In this document: piece after piece, positions 50,577-58,144 of the stretch | Numbering within the stretch: position 1 is the first letter of the stretch | Layout of the letters: each line of letters begins with the position of its first letter | Source of the DNA: Alicyclobacillus mali | GTDB taxonomy: Bacteria; Bacillota; Bacilli; Alicyclobacillales; Alicyclobacillaceae | Length of the DNA: 64,000 bases | Direction: 5' to 3' (one strand) | NCBI RefSeq assembly: GCF_017329565.1 | Contig: NZ_JAFMTT010000012.1 | The notes under the pieces: model-generated | The model's database searches: none | What the model saw: only the letters and a program-made list of their open reading frames with translations | What the model was told of the DNA's origin: nothing | Position numbers and translations under genes: made by a program

Positions 50577-52034
50577 TCAATCAGCGAAATCCGGCACAGG
50601 GTACCTTGCGGTGACAACCTTCTTGCGCGTGAAGAAGTCCACGCTGTCCTTGCCGTTCGCGTGAAGCGTCCCGTAGAAAGACGACTTCCATCCAGAGAAT
50701 GGAAAAAACGCCATGGGCGCCGGTACCCCGATGTTGATCCCGAGCATGCCGGCGTCGATGTGCTCACGGAAGTAGCGGATCGCCGAGGCGTTGTTGGTGA
50801 AAATGCACGCCCCATTGGCAAACTCGGACCGATTTGCGACCTCGACTGCTTCCTTAAGGTTCGCCACGCGCACCACGGAGAGCACAGGCGCGAAAATCTC
50901 GTCCTTCCAGATGGTCATCTCCGGCGTCACATTGTCGAAAATGGTAGGCCCTATAAAGTAGCCTTGCTCATCCATGCGATCGCGCCCATCAAGCAGGAGT
51001 TTCGCGCCTTCTGCGATGCCTTTCTCAATGTACGACACCGTACGGCGGAGATTTTCCTCACGAATGACGGGACCGAGGAAGACCCCGTCGTCCAGTCCGT
51101 TACCCATGGCCACTTCCTTGGCACAAGCCACAAGAATATCCAGAAACTCGTCGGCCACCGCCTCTTCGACAGCGACGACCGAACAAGCCATGCAGCGCTC
51201 TCCAGCCGATCCAAATGCCGAGGCGATGACATTTCGCGCCGCTTCTTCCAAGTCGGCGTCGCGGAGCACCAAGATGTGATTTTTCGCTCCCGTCAGCGCT
51301 TGGACGCGCTTCAGATTTTCTCCGCTCCTTCGGTAGATGTACTCGCCAACCGGCTTCGAACCGACGAACGAGATGGCTCGGACGGCGGGATGCTCAATCA
51401 ATCCGTTCACCACGTCGTGCGCGCCATACACGATGTTCAAGACGCCTTTCGGGACGCCCGCCTCCACGAGGAGTTCTGCCAAAGTCTTGGCCAACAACGG
51501 AGTTTTCTCCGAAGGCTTGAGCACGAACGCGTTGCCGAGCGCGATGGCCATCGGAAACATCCAACAAGGCACCATCATCGGAAAATTAAAAGGAGTAATT
51601 CCCGCAACCACACCGAGCGGATACCGGTAGTTGACCGCCTCGATGTCGGTGGCGATGGTGGACAGCGAATCCCCCATCATAAGCGACGGAGCGCCAGCGG
51701 CAAACTCGACGTTTTCGATGGCGCGCTGAACTTCCCCCACCGCTTCGGTCGTATTTTTACCGTTCTCCGTTGTGATGAGGCGCGCGAGCTCCGTTTGGTG
51801 CCGCGTTAAGAGGTCGTGATAGCGAAACAGAACGCGAGCCCGACGGGGCACGGGAACTCGGCTCCACTCCTTAAAGCCCTCCTCCGCTGCAGCAACCGCC
51901 GCCGCCACGTCCTCCTTTGTTGAAAGCGGAACCTCTGCGATCACTTGCCGGGTCGCCGGATTCACGACCTGTTCATACACGGACGTCCGGCTTTCCACCC
52001 ATTCCCCTGCAATGAAGTTTTTTAGCCTCTCCAC
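50577..52034 (-). CDS. iolA: Methylmalonate/malonate semialdehyde dehydrogenase (acylating)
   Basis: A 485-residue NAD+-dependent CoA-acylating aldehyde dehydrogenase (MmsA/IolA) that turns malonate semialdehyde to acetyl-CoA. It begins VERLKNFIAGEWVESRTSVY, has VAGITPFNFPMMVPCWMFPM, and the catalytic Cys is in SAFGSAGERCMACSVVAVEE. Start GTG at 52034 after AAGGAG (ten-base spacing); the frame is open upstream but without a ribosome site. First gene of the iol operon on this strand, divergent from iolR. Complete, normal length. Confidence 0.93.
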   Translation of the reverse strand: MERLKNFIAGEWVESRTSVYEQVVNPATRQVIAEVPLSTKEDVAAAVAAAEEGFKEWSRVPVPRRARVLFRYHDLLTRHQTELARLITTENGKNTTEAVGEVQRAIENVEFAAGAPSLMMGDSLSTIATDIEAVNYRYPLGVVAGITPFNFPMMVPCWMFPMAIALGNAFVLKPSEKTPLLAKTLAELLVEAGVPKGVLNIVYGAHDVVNGLIEHPAVRAISFVGSKPVGEYIYRRSGENLKRVQALTGAKNHILVLRDADLEEAARNVIASAFGSAGERCMACSVVAVEEAVADEFLDILVACAKEVAMGNGLDDGVFLGPVIREENLRRTVSYIEKGIAEGAKLLLDGRDRMDEQGYFIGPTIFDNVTPEMTIWKDEIFAPVLSVVRVANLKEAVEVANRSEFANGACIFTNNASAIRYFREHIDAGMLGINIGVPAPMAFFPFSGWKSSFYGTLHANGKDSVDFFTRKKVVTARYPVPDFAD

Positions 52035-52177
52035 CTCATCACGTCTCCTTCCGCCACCGCGCGACCGCGAATGCGAGTGCACACCATGTCTCACTCGTTA
52101 CACTTTAACTAATACAAATTTCACAACCGTCCGCACACACATCACTTTGCGGACATTCACATGCTTTAGATAGGTAT

Positions 52178-52206
52178 AGCGTACACAACACACACAGATG
52201 CGTCAA
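52178..52206 (-). promoter_or_regulatory. Candidate promoter of the iolABCDEGJ operon
   Basis: On the minus strand TTGACG (52206-52201) is followed after 17 bases by TACGCT (52183-52178). The -35 is good (5 of 6), the -10 weak. A TATACC five bases further downstream is an alternative at 22-base spacing. It lies about 145 bases before the iolA GTG. Confidence 0.4.
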
Positions 52207-52383
52207 GCACTTTTGATAACATGATGAATACATATTGATGATCTACTTGCAGACTGTCGTTTCTTGCTGTCACGCTGTTCCCTACGGGATGGCCACATCT
52301 GACTCCTCATCGCTGTGTAATCGTCGAGGTCAGTTTTTACCTGATGATGACCAAATGTTAATCACAACAAGCTAACAATATGA

Positions 52384-52389
52384 TATAAT
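52384..52389 (+). promoter_or_regulatory. -10 element of iolR
   Basis: A perfect TATAAT precedes iolR by 60 bases. The -35 region (ATCACA at 17 bases) is poor. The 295-base divergent region between the two starts also holds AACAAGCTAACAATATG, a possible IolR-type operator of direct ACAA repeats, but this is weak. Confidence 0.45.
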
Positions 52390-52449
52390 CCGAGTAGTGT
52401 TTATCATGACCGAACTGACGACATCCCGATATTGAGGTGCGTGAAGTAC

Positions 52450-53232
52450 ATGATGAAGTCGAAACGGATACAGCAGATTAAAGAGTATGTGGCCCAACAC
52501 CAGGTTGTGTCCCTTGACGAGTTAGTGGAGAAGTTTGCCGTATCAAAGAATACTATCCGCCGCGATATTCAGGAACTGGTCGACAGCGGAGAAATCAAAA
52601 AGGTTTATGGCGGCGTCGCAATGAACCACGATCCATCCCCTCTCGTGCCCTTTTCGGACCGACAAATTCGCAACAAGCGAGAGAAGGAGCTCATTGGGGA
52701 ACTCGCAGCGCAGTTTGTAACTGATGGAGATATTATTTTCGTGGACTCAGGCACAACAACACTCGAAATGTTCGATCACCTTAAACATCGCGAAATTACC
52801 ATTATTACGGGGAATCTTGATTTCATTGTTCGATGCATGCCGTATCCTAACCTTACTGTTATAACGGTCGGCGGCATCTTGGAGCGGCGCACCAATTCAT
52901 TCGTGTCTCTGAAGGATACGGGAGTCCTCTCGACATACAACATCAACAAGGCCTTCATGGCGTCGACGGGAATCAGTCTCGACACAGGTGTGACTAACGC
53001 GTCGGCCTTGGAAACCGATATTAAACGTGAGGCCGTCGAACGAAGCATGTACACCTATCTGCTCGTCGATCGCCATAAGTTCGACAAGTTCGGACTGATG
53101 ACATACTGCAAACTTTCAGATATTGATTACTTAATTACCGATTCGCAACCCAATGAGGGATATCTTCGCTACGCAAGTGAACACCATATCCAAATTATCT
53201 ATCCCTCACCAGTCCTCTCACACGACCGATAA
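52450..53232 (+). CDS. iolR: DeoR-family regulator, inositol repressor IolR
   Basis: A 260-residue DeoR-type repressor. Residues 1-60 form the winged helix-turn-helix (VSLDELVEKFAVSKNTIRRD and the IQELVDSGEIKKVYGGVAMN that follows). The C-terminal DeoR sensor domain has IIFVDSGTTTLEMFDHLKHR, FMASTGISLDTGVTNASALE and LLVDRHKFDKFG. In Bacillus IolR represses the iol genes until the intermediate 2-deoxy-5-keto-gluconate-6-phosphate binds. Divergent from iolA, as in several iol loci. Start ATG at 52450 (or 52453) with GAGGTG upstream; an in-frame TTG six codons earlier was rejected. Confidence 0.88.
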   Translation: MMKSKRIQQIKEYVAQHQVVSLDELVEKFAVSKNTIRRDIQELVDSGEIKKVYGGVAMNHDPSPLVPFSDRQIRNKREKELIGELAAQFVTDGDIIFVDSGTTTLEMFDHLKHREITIITGNLDFIVRCMPYPNLTVITVGGILERRTNSFVSLKDTGVLSTYNINKAFMASTGISLDTGVTNASALETDIKREAVERSMYTYLLVDRHKFDKFGLMTYCKLSDIDYLITDSQPNEGYLRYASEHHIQIIYPSPVLSHDR

Positions 53233-53705
53233 CGATATGTAGCCCAGGCGCCCGTTCGCCGTGGCGGCCCGCTCTCGAGCTTTTTTAGTTGGTATCCAAA
53301 CCATAACGTTACTTGGATATGTATCTACAGAATATGCCATTCTACTCCCAGGATAATTATGGACAAAGTTAATTTCTCAACATTAAAGGGGGTTATGAGA
53401 ACCGCGTGTCGGATACTTTGTGAGCGGAGCGTTCATACGTAGCAGCATTCTCTGAGATTCAGAAGCGCAAGCGATGCATGAACGAGAAAATCACCCCATT
53501 GCGCGCGGCGAATGAAATTTTAAAACCCATGGGCATCTTCACCAATTAATGGAATTATTTTATATATGGAATTCAAAGAATCGATCTCAGTTTATAGCTG
53601 AGAACGTACCCAGTATCGAAACAGGAATCGAACGACGGCATTCGATTCTCACGACACGACTGTCGTGAATTTCGCACAGACCTAGGCTGTCTGTATCCCC
53701 CTCGT
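53233..53705. other. 473-base stretch after iolR with no intact gene
   Basis: A GC-rich imperfect stem followed by CGAGCTTTTTTAG near 53.25-53.29 kb may terminate iolR. The rest is AT-rich and non-coding. One short plus-strand segment near 53.45-53.55 kb (EIQKRKRCMNEKI, then PLRAANEILKPMG) faintly resembles the tail of an IS3 OrfA, without a start or ends. No RNA gene is apparent. Confidence 0.5.
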
Positions 53706-53879
53706 TCACGTCAACACTCTCCAGAGCGTCGCCCCCGAGACCAACAACGAAATGATGGCCAAGGCGCCGGCAGATACCGACGCCACCGCGCCGCTCTTTC
53801 GCCCCGCCCAGCGCATGAACGATAACGTGTAAATGAAGATGCACACGGGTATGACCATCGCAAACAGGTACTTAAACAT
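53706..53879 (-). CDS. 57-residue two-helix membrane protein at the end of the gerA operon (D-subunit-like)
   Basis: MFKYLFAMVIPVCIFIYTLS is followed by FMRWAGRKSGAVASVSAGAL and a second hydrophobic stretch AIISLLVSGATLWRVLT. Two predicted transmembrane helices joined by a short basic loop. AGGAGG lies seven bases before the ATG at 53879, inside the end of gerAB, which it overlaps by 8 bases; this supports a real, coupled gene. In Bacillus, small two-helix D subunits are encoded next to gerA-type operons and modulate germination. Similarity is by size, topology and position; sequence homology was not tested. Confidence 0.7.
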   Translation of the reverse strand: MFKYLFAMVIPVCIFIYTLSFMRWAGRKSGAVASVSAGALAIISLLVSGATLWRVLT

Positions 53880-54996
53880 GTCGAACCCTCCTGTGACGGT
53901 GGCGGGATCGTTTCACCCAGCCACTGAGGAGCACGGCCACCGGGATCGCGAACACCACAATCCAGCCCCATTTGAGCAAGTACGTTCCGTCGAATTCGAT
54001 CACGTCCATCCAGTTCTGCGGCCACATGCCGAGTGAGAACGACAGCAGGACGATGGCGGGAACCGCCGGCCGGTAGGTGGGCCAACTGAACGCCTTCGCC
54101 AAGAGATACGCGGAGCCCCACATGGTGACCGCCATCCGCACAGTGGCCGCCGTGACCCACAGGAAGATGAAGATGCTCTCAAGCCGCTGGAAAAAGGGCC
54201 CCATGTGGATCATGCGGGCCAAGCGGTACAGCGCGAAGGACGTCTTGCCCGTCTCGGCAGCCGGAAACACCATGTGGTACGACAGCACCAGAAACACAAG
54301 CAAGAGCGTCGATACGATGATGCTCACGGCGCCGATCCGGCGCATCTTCTTCGGGTTGTTGACGTGCGGGAAGATAATCGTCAACAGCAGCACATTGGCG
54401 AATATGGAACTATACTGCATGGCACCCATCATGACACGCACCGGCCCTGTGCCCCACAGGGGCAGCAAGAGATATGGGCGCCACCAGTTCACCGTCATCA
54501 GACACACGCCGACCAGCCCCACGAGGAGGATGGGCAGGAAAATGAATGCGGTGCGGCAAATGCCCTCAATGCCTGCGTACGCAATGTACCCGACCGCAAA
54601 CATGAACACCGCTCCGACGAGTAACAATGGCGTTGACGGAAGCACGGTGCTCACCACGTTTTCCGTGAACTCCCGCATCACTGCGGCTGTCGAACACAGG
54701 AAGTACATCGCAAACAGAAGTGCAATGCAGATGGCCCCGAACCGCCCGAACACCTCTTTGGAGATCTCGACAATGTCAAGATTTTGAAAGTACTTCCTCA
54801 TGATCCATTCAACTAGGTAGAACAGCGCCAAAGTCAAAGCGCCGGAAAAGATGGGCTCCATCCACGCCGCCTCGTATGCGCTGAAGCTGATATAGCGCGG
54901 GTACGTGAGAAACGCGTTGGTGGCCACAAAAATGATGAGCATCGCGGTCATTTCAGCAGCCGGGACCTTCGCGTCCCTCTTACCGGACTGGCTCAT
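53872..54996 (-). CDS. gerAB: Spore germinant receptor B subunit (GerAB family permease)
   Basis: A 374-residue integral membrane protein of the endospore-germination permease (APC-like) family, with about ten hydrophobic helices. Starts MSQSGKRDAKVPAAEMTAML; contains FVATNAFLTYPRYISFSAYE and LFYLVEWIMRKYFQNLDIVE near the N-terminus. The B subunit binds the germinant in the spore inner membrane. Start ATG at 54996 overlaps the gerAA stop as ATGA, after GGAGAGGGGG; an in-frame start 75 bases earlier lies inside gerAA and is rejected. No gerAC follows; instead a small two-helix gene overlaps its end. Confidence 0.92.
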   Translation of the reverse strand: MSQSGKRDAKVPAAEMTAMLIIFVATNAFLTYPRYISFSAYEAAWMEPIFSGALTLALFYLVEWIMRKYFQNLDIVEISKEVFGRFGAICIALLFAMYFLCSTAAVMREFTENVVSTVLPSTPLLLVGAVFMFAVGYIAYAGIEGICRTAFIFLPILLVGLVGVCLMTVNWWRPYLLLPLWGTGPVRVMMGAMQYSSIFANVLLLTIIFPHVNNPKKMRRIGAVSIIVSTLLLVFLVLSYHMVFPAAETGKTSFALYRLARMIHMGPFFQRLESIFIFLWVTAATVRMAVTMWGSAYLLAKAFSWPTYRPAVPAIVLLSFSLGMWPQNWMDVIEFDGTYLLKWGWIVVFAIPVAVLLSGWVKRSRHRHRRVRHV

Positions 54997-56792
54997 GTGT
55001 TGCCGTCCCCCTCTCCTGCTTCTCTTCGTGTCGCGGCCGACCAAGGTCTCGTCATGGGGTTCTGCCTCCAACTTCTCAGCGTGTTCAGAAACGCTGGGCG
55101 CTTGTTCATGCCCCAGATGGGGCCGCGCACCAGGACATCTCTCGCCGCGCCGCTGATGGGCGCCACGGGCGACAGGAAGGGCACGCCAAACGACTTCAGC
55201 ATGGAGAGCCGCACGACGTAGACCACGAACAGAATGGCGATGCCGTAAAACCCGAGCACCGCCCCCGCGATGAGAAACGCGAAGCGGAGAATGCGCACCG
55301 CCATGCTCAGCTCATAGTTCGGCACCGTGAACGAAGCCAGCGCCGTCGTCGCCACCACGATGACGAGCAGTGGACTGACGATCCCGGCCTGGACAGCCGA
55401 CTGCCCTATGATCAAAGCGCCAACAATTCCAATTGTCGGACCAATCACCGAAGGGATGCGAATTCCGGCCTCCCGGATGAGCTCTATGGCGAATTCCATC
55501 AACAACACTTCGACCACCACCGGGAACGGAACCTGTTCCCGGCTTCCCGCGATGGCCAGCATCAGGTCCGTCGGCAACATTTCCGAGTGATAATTGGTCA
55601 CCGCAATGTACAGCCCCGGCAACAGTAGGGCAGTGAGCAGAGCCACCCAGCGAATCACGCGAATAAACGTCCCCGGAACAATCCGCAGATTCGTGTCTTC
55701 GGACGTGTGCATGAGCGACCAAAGCACCACCGGCACGATGATGGCGACCGGGCTGTGCCCGACGAAGATCGCAACATATCCTTCCGCCAGCATCGCCGCC
55801 ACGCGATCCGGCCTCTCCGTCACGAGCACCTGCGGAATCATCATGCTCGGGCGATCTTCGATGAACTGTTCCAGCATCCCCGCGTCGAGCACGTAGTCGA
55901 CGTCAATATCCGAGATGCGCCGGCGGACTTCCTTCACGAGCTTCGGATTCGTCACGCCATGGATGTACATGATGGCGACATCCGTCTTCGCGAGGTTGCC
56001 GACGGCGTGAATTTCGGTCACCAAATGCTCGGAGCGGAGCCGCATGCGGATCAGGCCGGTGTTGGTGCGGAAGTTTTCGGTGAACGCGTCCTGCGATCCG
56101 CGGACCACGTTTTCCATCTTGGGCGTGCTGACGCTTCGGTGCTCCCATCCCTTCGACTCGACGACGAGCGCCGCGTCGCACCGGTCCAGGAACACGACGG
56201 TCGATCCGGCCAGGACATTGAACACGACCTCGGACCACTTCTCGATGAGCTGCGTCTGGTGCCCGGGAACGAGGTGGTCGACCACGTACGTGAGCGCCCG
56301 CTTCGGATCGTCCGCCAAGTGCGACCACACCATCAGAGGCTCAAGGATGGCCCAGTTGATGACGTTCTTGTCCACCAATCCGTCGACGTAGACGACCATC
56401 CCGCGCCACGGAGCGCGGCCCTCGACCCCGACGGCAAACTCGCGGATCACGATATCCTTGTTTTGTGGCAGGTGAAAGAAGCGGGAAAGGCGGCGCTTCA
56501 TGTCGTCGAGATCGAGCTCGATTTTGTCCTGCTGACCGGCGTGCGCCTTTTCGACGGCCTCGTCGTATTCCCGCTCTGCGCGCCGCAGAAAAGAACGCAT
56601 GGACACCGGTTTTTTGGCAGTGTCCATCTTGTTTTCCGCCGTCGTGAAGTTGACCGACTCCACGTCGGGCTCGTCGCTGTACTTGTCAGCATCCGGGTCA
56701 TCGTCGTCGCTCGACAAGGAGAAATCGTCGTTCAGCACGGTGTCATCGACGGTCAAGAGCCGTTTCAGCGCGCCTCCAACTCCCACATCCAC
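54993..56792 (-). CDS. gerAA: Spore germinant receptor A subunit (GerAA family)
   Basis: A 599-residue GerA/GerBA/GerKA-family protein. An acidic N-terminal region (residues 15-45) and a basic-acidic stretch precede the cytoplasmic domain with ENVVRGSQDAFTENFRTNTG (LIRMRL follows), a family hallmark. PSVIGPTIGIVGALIIGQSA and VQAGIVSPLLVIVVATTALA form part of the C-terminal membrane domain of four to six helices. The start is GTG at 56792 after AGGAGGTTGCTCCA. First of gerAA-gerAB-small ORF; the YpmS-like gene lies 81 bases upstream on the same strand. Expected in forespores under sigma-G; no such promoter was confidently identified. Confidence 0.93.
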   Translation of the reverse strand: MDVGVGGALKRLLTVDDTVLNDDFSLSSDDDDPDADKYSDEPDVESVNFTTAENKMDTAKKPVSMRSFLRRAEREYDEAVEKAHAGQQDKIELDLDDMKRRLSRFFHLPQNKDIVIREFAVGVEGRAPWRGMVVYVDGLVDKNVINWAILEPLMVWSHLADDPKRALTYVVDHLVPGHQTQLIEKWSEVVFNVLAGSTVVFLDRCDAALVVESKGWEHRSVSTPKMENVVRGSQDAFTENFRTNTGLIRMRLRSEHLVTEIHAVGNLAKTDVAIMYIHGVTNPKLVKEVRRRISDIDVDYVLDAGMLEQFIEDRPSMMIPQVLVTERPDRVAAMLAEGYVAIFVGHSPVAIIVPVVLWSLMHTSEDTNLRIVPGTFIRVIRWVALLTALLLPGLYIAVTNYHSEMLPTDLMLAIAGSREQVPFPVVVEVLLMEFAIELIREAGIRIPSVIGPTIGIVGALIIGQSAVQAGIVSPLLVIVVATTALASFTVPNYELSMAVRILRFAFLIAGAVLGFYGIAILFVVYVVRLSMLKSFGVPFLSPVAPISGAARDVLVRGPIWGMNKRPAFLNTLRSWRQNPMTRPWSAATRREAGEGDGNT

Positions 56793-56873
56793 TGGAGCAA
56801 CCTCCTATGCGAACAGGTTCCTCGCACATTTAGCTTGCTCCAGGAGGCGGAAGTTATCCGAAGTCACTGAAGG

Positions 56874-57464
56874 TCATGGCGCCTGTTGAGAGAGGGTTTG
56901 GGGCGGGATCGCAAGATTCAGGGAGAGTTTCTGTGCGGAAGGCGAGTATTGCACGACGCGAACGGCAAACGGCTTGGCGGGCCGCTCGCTGAAGTTCAAG
57001 GCGATGTTCTGGGACGAGCCGTCGATCTCGACCCAGCTTGGCAGCGAAGCGCGCTCGAGAACGGAGAACACGACGGAGCGCGGGATGGGGAGGAACGACA
57101 GTTGCGCGCTGTCGACGTGCAGAATGAGATTCCCGCTTTGCACGATGGGCGTCACGACGAACTGCATGGGCAGGTCGTGATCGAGCACCTTGACGCCAAA
57201 GTTGCACACCCACGTATTGCCGAATTGGACGCTCGCGGCGTCGAGCACGCGGCCGATCTCGGGATCGTGCGCAATGGCGTACGCGAGGTAGGCGTTGATG
57301 GCGTCGGCTCCGATATCCACCTGGACGGTGGGCGCGTTCGCGGGCACGGGGACGGCCGGCGACGTCGTATTACCGGACCTGGGCAGGCCAGTCCACACGA
57401 GGAGTCCCGCGATCACGGCGAGCAGATCGAACGCGGCAAGCACAATGAAAAGCCGCTTCCACAT
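56874..57464 (-). CDS. YpmS-like (DUF2140) membrane-anchored protein
   Basis: A 196-residue protein. One N-terminal membrane segment, MWKRLFIVLAAFDLLAVIAG and LLVWTGLP, acts as an anchor; the rest would lie outside. It contains VQVDIGADAINAYLAYAIAH and FGNTWVCNFGVKVLDHDLPM, then LPMQFVVTPIVQSGNLILHV, which fits the YpmS/DUF2140 beta-rich pattern. Function unknown in the family. Start ATG at 57464 after GGAGGGAGGC; an in-frame upstream start inside nth has no ribosome site. It lies between nth and gerAA on the same strand. Confidence 0.8.
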   Translation of the reverse strand: MWKRLFIVLAAFDLLAVIAGLLVWTGLPRSGNTTSPAVPVPANAPTVQVDIGADAINAYLAYAIAHDPEIGRVLDAASVQFGNTWVCNFGVKVLDHDLPMQFVVTPIVQSGNLILHVDSAQLSFLPIPRSVVFSVLERASLPSWVEIDGSSQNIALNFSERPAKPFAVRVVQYSPSAQKLSLNLAIPPQTLSQQAP

Positions 57465-57481
57465 CGGACTGCCTCCCTCCG

Positions 57482-58144
57482 TCACCCTTCTTCCGCCTTT
57501 GGCTGCGCCTGACTGCGCGCGTACTGACACAGATCCACCACGGGGCAGTTGTGGCACTTCGGCTTGCGCGCGGTGCATACCCGCCTGCCGTGCAGGATGA
57601 GCGCGTGATGCGCCTTGGTCCACAGTTCAGGCGGCAGCTTCGCGCACACCTGCTGCTCGGTCTTCAGCGGATCGCTCGAATGCGCGAGACCGATGCGATT
57701 GGTCACGCGCTGCACATGCGTGTCCACAGCAAACGCGGGCACGCCGTAGGCGTTGGACACCACGACGTTGGCCGTCTTCCGCCCGACGCCGGGCAGTTCC
57801 ATCAAGCGATCTCGGCTGTTTGGCACCTCGCCGCCATACGCTTCGACGAGGATGCGCGCCGTCTCCACGATATGCTTGGACTTGGACCGAAATAACCCCA
57901 CTTCGCGGATGTCTTCCGCGACCTCGTCGGGGCTCGCCTTTGCAAACGCCTCGGGCCCGCGGTACTTCGCGAACAGCCTCGGGGTGACCATGTTGACGCG
58001 CTCGTCCGTGCACTGCGCCGACAGCATGGTCGCCACGAGCAGTTCAAACGGCGTCGTGAAGTGAAGCTGGCAGCGCGCGTCGGGGTACGCCTCGAGGAGC
58101 CGCTCCACAATGCGCACCGACGTTTCGCGATCTAGCTCGGCCAT
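57482..58144 (-). CDS. nth: Endonuclease III
   Basis: A 220-residue DNA glycosylase/AP lyase that removes oxidised pyrimidines. The helix-hairpin-helix LPGVGRKTANVVVSNAYGVP holds the catalytic Lys, and FAVDTHVQRVTNRIGLAHSS holds the catalytic Asp. The C-terminal CTARKPKCHNCPVVDLC gives the four Cys of the [4Fe-4S] cluster. Start ATG at 58144 overlaps the end of the upstream metallophosphatase gene by 13 bases. Complete and normal. Confidence 0.96.
   Translation of the reverse strand: MAELDRETSVRIVERLLEAYPDARCQLHFTTPFELLVATMLSAQCTDERVNMVTPRLFAKYRGPEAFAKASPDEVAEDIREVGLFRSKSKHIVETARILVEAYGGEVPNSRDRLMELPGVGRKTANVVVSNAYGVPAFAVDTHVQRVTNRIGLAHSSDPLKTEQQVCAKLPPELWTKAHHALILHGRRVCTARKPKCHNCPVVDLCQYARSQAQPKAEEG

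Noticed and set aside
53587..53844. 85-codon minus-strand frame overlapping the small germination gene
   Set aside because: Different frame from the 57-residue gene, without a ribosome site, and its His/Gly-rich product has no membrane helices; the 57-residue frame explains the region better.
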